Shown: piece by piece, positions 1 to 7,307 of the stretch
Layout: each line of letters starts with the position of its first letter
How positions within the stretch are numbered: position 1 is the first letter of the stretch
From: Albibacterium profundi
GTDB lineage: Bacteria > Bacteroidota > Bacteroidia > Sphingobacteriales > Sphingobacteriaceae
Direction of reading: 5' to 3'
DNA: 64,000 nucleotides
NCBI RefSeq assembly: GCF_042159835.1
Contig: NZ_JBBVGT010000003.1
Coordinates: 1-64,000, forward strand
Program-made: the position numbers and the translations under genes
The notes under the pieces: generated by a model
Databases searched by the model: none
Told to the model about the DNA's origin: nothing
Seen by the model: the letters and a program-made list of their open reading frames with translations, nothing else

Positions 1-61
1 GCGTCTGCCTGCGAATGTCCTTGACAAATGATTCCGTACTCTTTTTCTTCGGTGTTCCCAT
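1..61 (-). CDS. IS3-family transposase orfA, N-terminal 20 residues (partial)
   Basis: The ATG is at 61-59 on the minus strand and the frame stays open to the window edge, giving MGTPKKKSTESFVKDIRRQT. A lysine-rich start followed by SFVKDIRRQT is the typical N-terminus of Bacteroidota/Proteobacteria IS3 orfA proteins, which continue into the helix-turn-helix that binds the element's ends. OrfA normally works with a frameshifted orfB carrying the DDE integrase core, which would lie outside the window. Only 20 residues are visible, so the family call rests on this short match and on the terminal repeat at 113-140. Confidence 0.65.
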   Translation of the reverse strand, partial: MGTPKKKSTESFVKDIRRQT

Positions 62-140
62 AATTAAATCTAATCTTTTTTGATGAAAACACTCCTTAAG
101 ATTCTAAATTATCATGTCCACTTTTTGCTGACGATTTACA
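1..140 (-). mobile_element. IS3-family insertion sequence, left end only
   Basis: The minus strand from 140 downward begins TGTAAATCGTCAGC and reaches AGTGGACA, the usual look of an IS3-family terminal inverted repeat (TGTA...TGGAC). About 80 bases later an IS3-type orfA starts at 61. The other end lies outside the window, so neither the matching repeat nor a target duplication can be checked. The boundary at 140 is inferred from the TG terminus and from the TPP riboswitch sequence that starts just beyond it. Confidence 0.7.
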
Positions 141-142
141 CC

Positions 143-160
143 GTAATATATGAATATTAC
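143..160 (-). other. short AT-rich hairpin between riboswitch and IS end
   Basis: GTAATAT and ATATTAC form a perfect 7-bp stem with a 4-base loop directly after the riboswitch aptamer and 3 bases before the inferred IS boundary. It could be part of the riboswitch expression platform. It is AT-only apart from the end pair and has no U-run, so it is a poor terminator by itself. Confidence 0.4.
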
Positions 161-163
161 AAA

Positions 164-245
164 ACACGCTTCCTACGCTAGTATTAACCAGTTCAGGTTC
201 TGAGGGTATTTTCTCAGCTCAAATTAAATCGAGCACCCCTTGCAT
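164..245 (-). promoter_or_regulatory. TPP (thiamine pyrophosphate) riboswitch
   Basis: Read on the minus strand from 245, the RNA holds the conserved THI-box elements in order: AGGGGTGCTC, GAGCTGAGAAAATACCC, CAGAACCTGAACTGG, TTAATACTAGCGTAGGAA. The P1 helix closes with CATGC (245-241) against GCGTG (168-164). Such elements bind thiamine pyrophosphate and turn down thiamine synthesis or uptake genes. The regulated gene should follow on the minus strand below 164, but an IS3 element begins at 140. A TATTTTTG -7-like box sits upstream at 312-319 (minus). Recognition is strong; the identity of the original target gene is unknown. Confidence 0.95.
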
Positions 246-402
246 GTATATGAGTATTTACAATCGTGAAATAAAAGGGTTTTTGTAAAATAAAAAAAAA
301 TGTAAATCCCACAAAAATATTGTTAGTTTTATCAGCACCATTAATGCACTATAGCCTTAACGCATGGCGGGGGATGTAAGAAAAAAGAACTAAGTTTGTT
401 AT

Positions 403-561
403 ATGCTGAAAACTTCATTAAAACGAGGTATATTCTTACCCAGTATTGTTTTTATATCGGCGATCTCGTTAATATCTGTTTTTTTTCCAGAAGTGACGAA
501 AGGGCTATTGAGTAGTATCCAGAGCTTTATTTTCGTCAATTTGAACTGGGTGTATGTTTAG
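403..561 (+). pseudogene. N-terminal fragment of BCCT transporter, cut by in-frame TAG
   Basis: An ATG at 403 opens 52 codons in the same frame as the BCCT gene that follows. They encode a basic start (MLKTSLKRG), a hydrophobic helix, then FPEVTKGLLSSIQ and NLNWVYV, all standard for the first segment of BetT/OpuD carriers. A TAG at 559-561 ends it. After the stop the frame continues as AVTIFVVFLIYL (562-597) straight into the ATG at 598, exactly completing a BCCT transmembrane helix. Homologues normally have a hydrophobic residue, often Leu, at the stop position. A TTG to TAG change would explain it. It could be a real null mutation or a sequencing error. Confidence 0.8.
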
Positions 562-597
562 GCAGTAACAATATTTGTTGTTTTTCTAATTTACCTC

Positions 598-2397
598 ATG
601 TTCAGCAAGTTTGGGAAAATACGGCTCGGACGCAATGATAGTAAACCTGAATATTCTTTTTTCTCGTGGATTTCGATGTTGTTTGCTGCTGGAATGGGGA
701 TTGGGCTGATGTATTTTGGAGTTGCGGAACCCATGCAGCATTATTCTTCCGATGTGTTTGCTTCAAATGATTATATCAATCGGGAGAAAAACGCGCAACT
801 TTACACTTTTTTTCATTGGGGTATACATGCATGGGCAATCTATGCTATCATCGGGCTCTCATTATCATATTTCGCTTATCGTTATCGTCTCCCGCTTTCT
901 TTACGAAGTGGGTTTTATCCATTATTAAAAGAAAAGATCTATGGGAAATGGGGCGATGCAATAGATGTTTTCGCACTCTGTAGTACTTTTTTTGGTATTA
1001 CGACAACGCTGGGTTTTGGCGTGGTTCAGGTGAATTCCGGTTTAGAGGTGCTTGGCATTGTCCCTGACACTAGCTTTGTTTATCAGGTTTTAATTGTTGG
1101 AGTATTGGTTTCTCTTTCTATTACATCGGCAGTCTCCGGCGTAGACAAAGGGATAAGAATATTAAGTAATATTAATATTGTCAGTGTTATTTGTCTTTTG
1201 TTATTCGTGTTGTTTGCCGGACCAACTGTTTATCTTATTGGAAGTTTCACAGAGGGATTAGGTACCTATATAACCAACTTTTTCAATCTTACTTTTAGCA
1301 CGCATGTCTATGAAGAGGAAACTCTGCCATGGTTCTATGACTGGACTATTCTTTATTGGGCATGGTGGATTTCATGGTCTCCGTATGTCGGGTTATTTAT
1401 TGCTAAGATCTCTAAAGGCAGAACAATACGCGAGTTTGTTGGGGCTGTATTAATCATACCGAGCGTATTCAACTTTTTCTGGATGACTATTTTTGGAAAC
1501 AGTGCTGTCTGGTTCGATCGAAATGTAGCTATGGGTAAGCTGAGTGAGTTAGCATCTAATCCAGACGCGTTGATGTTCAGGTTTTTGGAATACCTGCCAC
1601 TTTCTTCTATAGTCAGTTTCGTTGTTATTGCAATCATCATAATTTTCTTTGTAACGTCTGCTGATTCTGGGATCTTTGTGATGAATAATATAGCAACAAA
1701 AAATGCTAAGAAATCTCCGAAATGGCAGGTTGTGTTTTGGGGGATATCGCTCGCAATGTTAGCGTTATTGTTGTTAAATGCTGGCGGTTTGGATGCACTC
1801 CAAAGTATGACTCTTATTACTGCGCTGCCTTTTTCTATCATTATGCTCCTATTTATCGTTAGTTTAATGAAAGCAGTTATTATTGACAGGGATTACTACG
1901 AGCGGAGTTTTTCAATGTCGGCTATGCCTTGGTCGGGTGAACGTTGGAAAGAGCGCTTGAAGCGTATCGTTTCTTTAAGGGATCGACGTTCCGTTGATGA
2001 GTTTATCGAAACGACGGTGCGGAATGCTTTCGTAGAACTTCAAAAAGAGTTTTCTGATAATGGAATTGAAGCTAGAATTAATTCATCCAAAAATCCAATG
2101 AAAGTTGAGATTGAAATCCAGTACGATATAGTTAACAATTTTATTTACGGTGTAAGGAGCCAATCGAAATCGGTATCTGAATACTTAGTGAATGAAGATA
2201 ACCTTCCAGATGTCGATGAGAATAAAAGATATATACCGATGGCTTATTTTGGAGATTCAAGAGAAGGTTACGATATTCAATACTTTACAAAGAATGAGTT
2301 GATTTCGGATGTGCTAAAACATTACGAACGATTTTTAACCATTGTTTCGGAAGAGCGCAATGAGATGTTTATCAGTAGTAATAGTAATAAAAAATAA
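598..2397 (+). CDS. BCCT-family (BetT-like) choline/betaine transporter, truncated start
   Basis: This is the main body of a betaine/choline/carnitine transporter, an inner-membrane carrier that takes up choline or glycine betaine for osmoprotection. Visible marks are the GMGIGLMYFGVAEPMQHY segment near residue 35, the tryptophan-rich WTILYWAWWISWSPYVGLF signature near residue 250, and the TSADSG element near residue 355. The cytoplasmic tail (residues about 460-590, with DEFIETTVRNAF and EGYDIQYFTKNELISDVL) is of the BetT type. As it stands the protein lacks the first transmembrane helix and part of the second, because a TAG at 559-561 separates it from its natural start at 403. It is probably non-functional unless the stop is an error or is read through. 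Choline versus betaine cannot be decided from sequence. Confidence 0.85.
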   Translation: MFSKFGKIRLGRNDSKPEYSFFSWISMLFAAGMGIGLMYFGVAEPMQHYSSDVFASNDYINREKNAQLYTFFHWGIHAWAIYAIIGLSLSYFAYRYRLPLSLRSGFYPLLKEKIYGKWGDAIDVFALCSTFFGITTTLGFGVVQVNSGLEVLGIVPDTSFVYQVLIVGVLVSLSITSAVSGVDKGIRILSNINIVSVICLLLFVLFAGPTVYLIGSFTEGLGTYITNFFNLTFSTHVYEEETLPWFYDWTILYWAWWISWSPYVGLFIAKISKGRTIREFVGAVLIIPSVFNFFWMTIFGNSAVWFDRNVAMGKLSELASNPDALMFRFLEYLPLSSIVSFVVIAIIIIFFVTSADSGIFVMNNIATKNAKKSPKWQVVFWGISLAMLALLLLNAGGLDALQSMTLITALPFSIIMLLFIVSLMKAVIIDRDYYERSFSMSAMPWSGERWKERLKRIVSLRDRRSVDEFIETTVRNAFVELQKEFSDNGIEARINSSKNPMKVEIEIQYDIVNNFIYGVRSQSKSVSEYLVNEDNLPDVDENKRYIPMAYFGDSREGYDIQYFTKNELISDVLKHYERFLTIVSEERNEMFISSNSNKK

Positions 2398-2416
2398 AGT
2401 TGTTTGATTGAAGATG

Positions 2417-3364
2417 TTACTGCATAGTTTTCAGGTATTTATATACTTCACTATCTGTGGAGATAATAATAGACGTATGTTTATCAAAGGTTTTTTCGAA
2501 GGTTTCCATTGATTTCAAAAATGCATAGAGACTTTTTGCTTGAGACGACTGGTTGTATGCATTGGCATAAATGCCCGCAGCCTCAGCGTCTGCTTTACCT
2601 TTTATCTTTTCCGACTGTTCAAAGGCCTTGGATTGTATGGTTTTCAAGTCTTTTACTTTTTCACCATTAATTCGAGAGGCTTCTCCTTGTCCCTCAGAAC
2701 GAAATTTATCCGCTATCCGGAAGCGCTCACTATTCATTCTTTGAAATACATTTTCGCGCACTTCGTCTACATAGTTTAATCGTTTAATCTTGAAGTCCAG
2801 AATAACAATGCCCAAATCCGAAGCTCTTTTGTTCGCTGTTTTTAAAATCATTTTCTCTATTTTCTCTCGACCAATCTTAATGTTGATCAAGGTGTCCGTG
2901 GACGGCTCCGTGAGTGTATCCGTTACTTTTGATTCCCTATTACTATTTCGCACGGCTTCAACTAAGTCGTGGTTGGCTATATAATCTCGAACTTCGCCGT
3001 CCAAGATATCATTTAGCCTAGATTTGGCTCCTCTTTCATTGGTCAATCTTTTATAAAACTGTAGAGGATCAGTGATCTGCCAACGCGCATAAGTATCTAT
3101 AAAAATAAACTTCTTGTCTTTTGTAGGGATTTGATTGGGATCGCCATCCCATTCGAGATAACGTTTATCAAAAACATTGACATCCTGAATAAATGGGATT
3201 TTAAAGTTTATTCCCGGAGTAGTGACTGCACTGCCTATGGGCCGGCCAAATTGGGTAATGACAACCTGCTCTTTTTCATTGACTATATAGGTGCTTGATA
3301 GAAGGCCGACAAGTAGAACTATTAATGCGATACCGGATATGATAAGTTTGTTTCTTGACATCAT
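2417..3364 (-). CDS. hflC: protease modulator HflC (SPFH/band 7)
   Basis: HflC pairs with HflK to form a large membrane-anchored cage around the FtsH protease and modulates membrane protein turnover. The 315-residue protein has one N-terminal membrane anchor (about residues 8-27), followed by the SPFH domain (EKEQVVITQFGRP, then GINFKIPF) and a charged coiled-coil region (EGQGEASRINGEK, KGKADAEAAGIYANAY) typical of HflC. Length fits the family. Its ATG at 3364 shares one base with the hflK stop (TAATG); a second ATG at 3361 is possible. It is the downstream gene of the hflK-hflC operon. Confidence 0.95.
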   Translation of the reverse strand: MMSRNKLIISGIALIVLLVGLLSSTYIVNEKEQVVITQFGRPIGSAVTTPGINFKIPFIQDVNVFDKRYLEWDGDPNQIPTKDKKFIFIDTYARWQITDPLQFYKRLTNERGAKSRLNDILDGEVRDYIANHDLVEAVRNSNRESKVTDTLTEPSTDTLINIKIGREKIEKMILKTANKRASDLGIVILDFKIKRLNYVDEVRENVFQRMNSERFRIADKFRSEGQGEASRINGEKVKDLKTIQSKAFEQSEKIKGKADAEAAGIYANAYNQSSQAKSLYAFLKSMETFEKTFDKHTSIIISTDSEVYKYLKTMQ

Positions 3365-4395
3365 TAATTTTGTTTTTGCGTATCCTGAGTTTGACTTGCT
3401 GGGATGCTTTGATTTTGCATTTGCATCTGTAAAAGTGGAAGTACATTATTCCCCTTGCCGTCTGTAATGATTTTATTTCCTAGTTTAGGGAGCACTCTGT
3501 TCATTGTTTCAAGGTAGAGTCTTCTTTTAGTGACCTCAGGAGCCTTGACATACTCTTTGTAAAGGTCATTGAACCTGGAAACTTCTCCTCGTGCATTATT
3601 TAGCCGTTCTGCTGCATAACCTTCTGCTTTCTGGATGGTCTCCTTTGCTTGTCCTTTTGCTTTTGGGATTACCTTATTGTATTCAGATTCAGCTTCGTTA
3701 ATCAATGTTGATCTTTCTTGTTGCGCTTGGTTTACGGCGTTGAATGCTGCCTTAACAGCATCCGGAGGATTTACGTCCTGCAAGACTACTTGATCAATCT
3801 TTAGTCCCATGGAATACTCATTGCTTAACTCCTGAACAAGTAGAAGAACTTCGTTGGCGACTTCTGTTCTTCCAACGGTTAGCACCTCATTTACGGTCCG
3901 GTCACCCACTACCAGGCGCATGGCCGCTTCAGACATATACCGCAAGGTAGTTTCCGGGTTTTTTACGTTAAATAAATAATTGTAGGGATTATCAATTCGG
4001 TATTGGACTACCCATTCTACATCAGCCAGATTGAGATCTCCAGTAAGCATTTGGGATTCTTCTGCTGCACTGCCTTTACTATAACTGGTTTTTTGGGAAC
4101 GTGTATCGGTCGTCCGAAAGCCAAACTCCAATTTCTGTTGTCTTTCTACCGGGACCTTGTAGAGAGTTTCTGCAAAGGGTATTTTTAAATTCAGACCCGG
4201 ATCTACGGTTCGTATGTATTTCCCAAAACGGGTGATTACACCTACTTCTTCGGGTTCAATTTGAAATAAGGACGCAAAAGCTAAAATGAGTACGAATACT
4301 CCAATTACAATGATCCTTAAATAACGGCTAATTATATCTTTAATTCTTCTTGCAGTCTCCGGAATTTCATATCCGGGATCTTCATTGTTGTACAT
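3364..4395 (-). CDS. hflK: protease modulator HflK (SPFH/band 7)
   Basis: The 343-residue partner of HflC has a cytoplasmic N-terminus, one membrane helix at about residues 30-47, an SPFH domain beginning EPEEVGVITRFGKYIRTV with DPGLNLKIPF, the MSEAAMRLVVGDRTVNEVLT segment and a coiled coil rich in QAQQERSTLINEAESEYNKV. The C-terminus is Gln-rich, as is common for HflK. It is the first gene of the two-gene operon and overlaps hflC by one base. A TACATTTG -7-like box lies upstream on the minus strand at 4451-4444, about 50 bases before the start, with no clear -33 box. Confidence 0.95.
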   Translation of the reverse strand: MYNNEDPGYEIPETARRIKDIISRYLRIIVIGVFVLILAFASLFQIEPEEVGVITRFGKYIRTVDPGLNLKIPFAETLYKVPVERQQKLEFGFRTTDTRSQKTSYSKGSAAEESQMLTGDLNLADVEWVVQYRIDNPYNYLFNVKNPETTLRYMSEAAMRLVVGDRTVNEVLTVGRTEVANEVLLLVQELSNEYSMGLKIDQVVLQDVNPPDAVKAAFNAVNQAQQERSTLINEAESEYNKVIPKAKGQAKETIQKAEGYAAERLNNARGEVSRFNDLYKEYVKAPEVTKRRLYLETMNRVLPKLGNKIITDGKGNNVLPLLQMQMQNQSIPASQTQDTQKQN

Positions 4396-4509
4396 TTATA
4401 GTTTTTTAATCTTGAATAGAAAGTTTATCTTGGTCGTGATGCGCAAATGTACAAATATTAAACAGGATACTGCTATACGATTAGTGAATTAAAGTTAATT
4501 TTGTATTAA

Positions 4510-4728
4510 ATGAGCAATGGTGAAAAGCAGTCCCTTATTGGGGTAATTGTTTCGAAGATAAAAGATTTGGTTAATGATTTCTGGAGGTGGCTAAAGCCGA
4601 ATCCTAATGATCATTGGCTTTTGCAGATTCTTAAAAGTATTGCGAAGCTACCGTTGGTATTGCTATTGATTTTATGCTCGCCCATTTTAATTGTTGTGCT
4701 GTTACTCATTTTCTTGATTGCGTTATGA
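4510..4728 (+). CDS. small membrane protein, function unknown
   Basis: A 72-residue protein with a charged N-terminal half (residues 1-40, with amphipathic KIKDLVNDFWRWLKPNP) and one or two hydrophobic helices at residues about 45-71 (LPLVLLLILCSPILIVVLLL). I do not recognise a named family. The stop overlaps the next ATG (ATGA, 4725-4728), so the two are probably translationally coupled. A TAATTTTG -7-type box at 4496-4503 ends only six bases before the ATG, which would place the transcript start at or next to the start codon. No -33 element is clear. The overlap with the following gene argues that it is real. Confidence 0.7.
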   Translation: MSNGEKQSLIGVIVSKIKDLVNDFWRWLKPNPNDHWLLQILKSIAKLPLVLLLILCSPILIVVLLLIFLIAL

Positions 4729-5156
4729 GTGACGAAATAGGAGCGATGTTGTTGCGACCATGGTTTTTGGGAGCGGTGGGACTAGCGCTCATACATCAGA
4801 TTCTACAAAAAATCCTAGGTGTCCACGTGCCGATTGTAGATTCGTATCTCGACCCTCTTTTATTTTTGCCGATTTTGCTCCAATTAATCCTTCTTGAACG
4901 GCGCTTTGTGTTCGGAAAGGGTTCGCAATATGTTTTATCTTGGTATCATATATTTGGTGTAGTCGTTTCGGTGTCTGTTTTAGTTGAGTTATTATTCCCG
5001 GTTTGGAGCTCTTTATTTACAGCGGATTATAGGGACGTTATTTGCTACCTGGTTGGAGGGACGGCCTTTGGTGTTTTTTTTAACGTCCCGAACAGGACTT
5101 TTCGATCAATTAAGGAAATGGAAACGGGGGCATTATTGTCCAATAAAAAACAGTGA
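4725..5156 (+). CDS. integral membrane protein, four helices, function unknown
   Basis: The ATG at 4725 overlaps the preceding stop by four bases (ATGA) and gives a 143-residue protein; an upstream extension in the same frame to 4674 only shadows the previous gene and was not used. It has about four hydrophobic segments: PWFLGAVGLALIHQILQK, DPLLFLPILLQLILLERR, WYHIFGVVVSVSVLVELLF and VICYLVGGTAFGVFF. The motif LIHQILQK...VPIVDSYLDPLLFLP is typical of a small Bacteroidota membrane family that databases sometimes call magnesium citrate secondary transporter; I would not trust that name for function. It could be a VanZ-like small membrane protein. Confidence 0.75.
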   Translation: MSDEIGAMLLRPWFLGAVGLALIHQILQKILGVHVPIVDSYLDPLLFLPILLQLILLERRFVFGKGSQYVLSWYHIFGVVVSVSVLVELLFPVWSSLFTADYRDVICYLVGGTAFGVFFNVPNRTFRSIKEMETGALLSNKKQ

Positions 5157-5256
5157 GGTGTCTAAGGGTCACGATCGATTTTTTTATTAACTTAGCAGCT
5201 AAGCATTGCTTTTGAGTGCGTTTGCCAAGTTTTTAAACCATTACAAGTTTTAACAA

Positions 5257-5739
5257 ATGTTGATTAAATATATTATATCCGGAATATCGATGTCGTTTAT
5301 TTCGTGGATTGTGGGCATGTTACTTAATAGTATTCTCGTGAAAACTGAATTTTACAACAAGCTGTCCAATCTGAATTTTATTAAAAGTAAAATGCTAAAT
5401 AAAAATATTGGTCTCGGGTATTTCAGATGGATCGTGAAGAACACTTTTTTTAAAGTCTTCAATCAAAAAATTAAGTTGAATAATAAAAACACAGATTTGA
5501 CTGAGGTACGCAAGGAAATGACTATTGCTGAAATTAGCCATTTAATTGCCTTTATATTTGTGGTGTTTTTTGCCTTATACAAAAGTATTTCCGATAGCTA
5601 TTGGCATGGGTTTGTAATTATGATTGTGAATGTTTTAATGAATTTATACCCGTCTCTATTACAACAGGAACACAAACGACGGATTGATAGGCTGATGGAA
5701 GCAGTGGATTGCAATAAATCCTACTGTGGCACCAATTGA
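5257..5739 (+). CDS. CrtO-like acyltransferase family membrane protein
   Basis: The 160-residue protein has a hydrophobic N-terminal helix (residues 5-27), a central segment with FRWIVKNTFFKVFNQKIKL, the motif EVRKEMTIAEISHLIAFIFV (about 89-108), a second hydrophobic stretch and NVLMNLYPSLLQQEHKRRID near residues 125-145. This combination (RKEMxxAEisHlxxF ... NxxxNLYPxLLQQxxKxRI) is the pattern I associate with the CrtO family, glycosyl-4,4'-diaponeurosporenoate acyltransferase of staphyloxanthin synthesis. No carotenoid genes lie nearby, so the substrate is unknown and a general acyl transfer role is inference. The gene is AT-rich, lies 100 bases after its neighbour and may form part of a group of small membrane genes. 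Confidence 0.6.
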   Translation: MLIKYIISGISMSFISWIVGMLLNSILVKTEFYNKLSNLNFIKSKMLNKNIGLGYFRWIVKNTFFKVFNQKIKLNNKNTDLTEVRKEMTIAEISHLIAFIFVVFFALYKSISDSYWHGFVIMIVNVLMNLYPSLLQQEHKRRIDRLMEAVDCNKSYCGTN

Positions 5740-5758
5740 TTTCAACGAATGATTGATA

Positions 5759-6397
5759 ATGCGATTTCTTCTGTACATATCGATTTGTTTAATTCTGTGT
5801 AGCTGTCATACAGGTTACTATATTGAAGGCGTTGTTAACGACAGCTCAACCGGAGAACCACTAGGGCAAGCTAAGGTATTTTTAAAGACTATCGATACCG
5901 TTGTGACGGACTCATCAGGAACTTTCGTGTTTGATAAGCATCTTACAGGTGGTCATGTTTTTTCTGATGTAGAAATAATAATTGAAAAGGACGGTTTTAA
6001 AAGTCAGTATGTCAACTTCGGTGATCCGGGTAGCAAGAGCCGGACAAGCATTTCTCTGGAGCGGGGAGAGAAAGCCGTTCAGTTTCCTTCGGAAGGCGTC
6101 ACGCTTTTCTACTTCATTAATTTGGGGATTTCATTACTAAATCTTGTAACTATTATTTTCGTTTTATTTAATCGTATTCGATATAAGTATCTATGGTTTT
6201 TGGGGCTTGTCTTCATGAGCTGTGTGTTTAACATCGTATATATTGATGGTTCAGTTGGTTTTGATTTTATCCATGGCCCTTTTTTTCTATTGCATCATAA
6301 TTATTATCCTTTTACCATAAAGGTGGTAGTTCCTGTAGCTGCTATACTATTTTGGTTGTTTTATTGGATTAAACCGATGTTTATTCAAAAAAAATAA
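5759..6397 (+). CDS. lipoprotein-like protein with CarboxypepD_reg domain and membrane helices
   Basis: Starting at the ATG at 5759 (a TTG at 5753 is less likely), the product begins MRFLLYISICLILCSCHTG, a lipoprotein signal with a lipobox-like Cys. Residues about 22-100 look like a carboxypeptidase regulatory-like beta-sandwich (IEGVVNDSSTGEPLGQAKV, then VTDSSGTFVF). After it come three or four hydrophobic helices (about 115-135, 142-160, 185-205) ending in KKK. A lipid anchor followed by polytopic helices is unusual: either the Cys signal is not processed or the protein stays in the inner membrane. Function unknown. Confidence 0.7.
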   Translation: MRFLLYISICLILCSCHTGYYIEGVVNDSSTGEPLGQAKVFLKTIDTVVTDSSGTFVFDKHLTGGHVFSDVEIIIEKDGFKSQYVNFGDPGSKSRTSISLERGEKAVQFPSEGVTLFYFINLGISLLNLVTIIFVLFNRIRYKYLWFLGLVFMSCVFNIVYIDGSVGFDFIHGPFFLLHHNYYPFTIKVVVPVAAILFWLFYWIKPMFIQKK

Positions 6398-6455
6398 TAT
6401 CAAGGAGTTGATTATTAAAAGTTAGCACTATTTAGCTTCTAAGGCGTTTCTGCTT

Positions 6456-7061
6456 TTAACCGTTGGTGTTAATCTCCTTAATAATTTCACCTTCCTTGTT
6501 CATTATCTTAAATAAAGGGTTCCCAATGCTATCGACTGAGATGATTATTCTTGGCTTTTCATCCGGCCCATTAATAACTAAGCTAGAATTTCCATTGTCG
6601 GACATTAAATTTATCCTGTTGATGTTGCTTCCAACTTTGCCTGATATGTCTTTGTCATTGATTATCAAACCTGACCGATAACTATCATCGTTGTTCTGTT
6701 GGGTTAGTATCCCGATGGCATCTGCATTATCATAATCCAAAGCCAAAGCATATATACTGGTTTCTGGGTTTTTAGAAAGTGCGATGCCTCCGGCTTCGTC
6801 ACCTTTTTCGTTATAAAAAATAATTCCGGCAGGGCTTAGTACTCGTTTGTATTTTTTGCCGGCAATGATTGGTGGCTCCATTCGTTCCTGATTAGATAAT
6901 ACCATTCTGTTGACGCCGTTCTCATCGACAATGTTAATTCGTTTAACTGTAATTTCTTCAAAAGATTGGTTTAAGGATCTGAAAGAATAGGATAGAATTA
7001 AAAAAGCCACAGTTACTAATCCTGCATAAAAGCCAAGGGCTATTCTTGATATTTTTTTCAT
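6456..7061 (-). CDS. membrane-anchored protein of unknown function
   Basis: The 201-residue protein has one N-terminal membrane helix (residues about 6-27) followed by an extracytoplasmic part. That part holds short repeated beta-type phrases such as VKRINIVDENGVNRMVLSN, AGIIFYNEKGDEAGGIALS, NRINLMSDNGNSSLVING and KPRIIISVDSIGNPLFKIMN. The pattern, a residue triplet then D/E-x-G-x-x-R/L, repeats about every 35 residues and suggests stacked beta-hairpins. Similar proteins are common in Bacteroidota, but I know no experimental function. It converges with the preceding gene and has no operon partner. Confidence 0.7.
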   Translation of the reverse strand: MKKISRIALGFYAGLVTVAFLILSYSFRSLNQSFEEITVKRINIVDENGVNRMVLSNQERMEPPIIAGKKYKRVLSPAGIIFYNEKGDEAGGIALSKNPETSIYALALDYDNADAIGILTQQNNDDSYRSGLIINDKDISGKVGSNINRINLMSDNGNSSLVINGPDEKPRIIISVDSIGNPLFKIMNKEGEIIKEINTNG

Positions 7062-7249
7062 GTGTTTTGATTTGGGTTTAATTGATTGTTATTCCTTTAA
7101 TTTTTTACTGTTAACTTTAAACAAGTGTTGATGCCTGCAAATTTTTGGAGCATAAAAATAAATAAATATATCGATTTTAAAAGTAGTGCTTAGTACAGGC
7201 ACCCCAGCGGATGGCATCAGCATTCTACCATGCTTTCACACGATACTCT

Positions 7250-7265
7250 TGACATACGGTTGTCA
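7250..7265. promoter_or_regulatory. TGACA-N6-TGTCA dyad upstream of YdeI-like gene
   Basis: The sequence TGACATACGGTTGTCA is an inverted repeat with 5-bp arms and a 6-base spacer, placed 12 bases before a TAGTTTTG -7-type box (7277-7284). The position fits an operator at or near the -33 region. The regulator is unknown, and a 5-bp dyad can occur by chance. Confidence 0.3.
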
Positions 7266-7307
7266 TAGATGCGATGTAGTTTTGTAGAAACTAAAAAATA
7301 AATCTAA

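Noticed and set aside
1353..1841. 162-codon minus-strand frame inside the BCCT gene
   Set aside because: It mirrors the reverse of a conserved membrane protein gene and has no start context or recognisable domain.
4674..4724. Upstream extension of the membrane gene to 4674
   Set aside because: It only runs through the previous gene in another frame; the ATG at 4725 overlapping the stop (ATGA) is the natural start.
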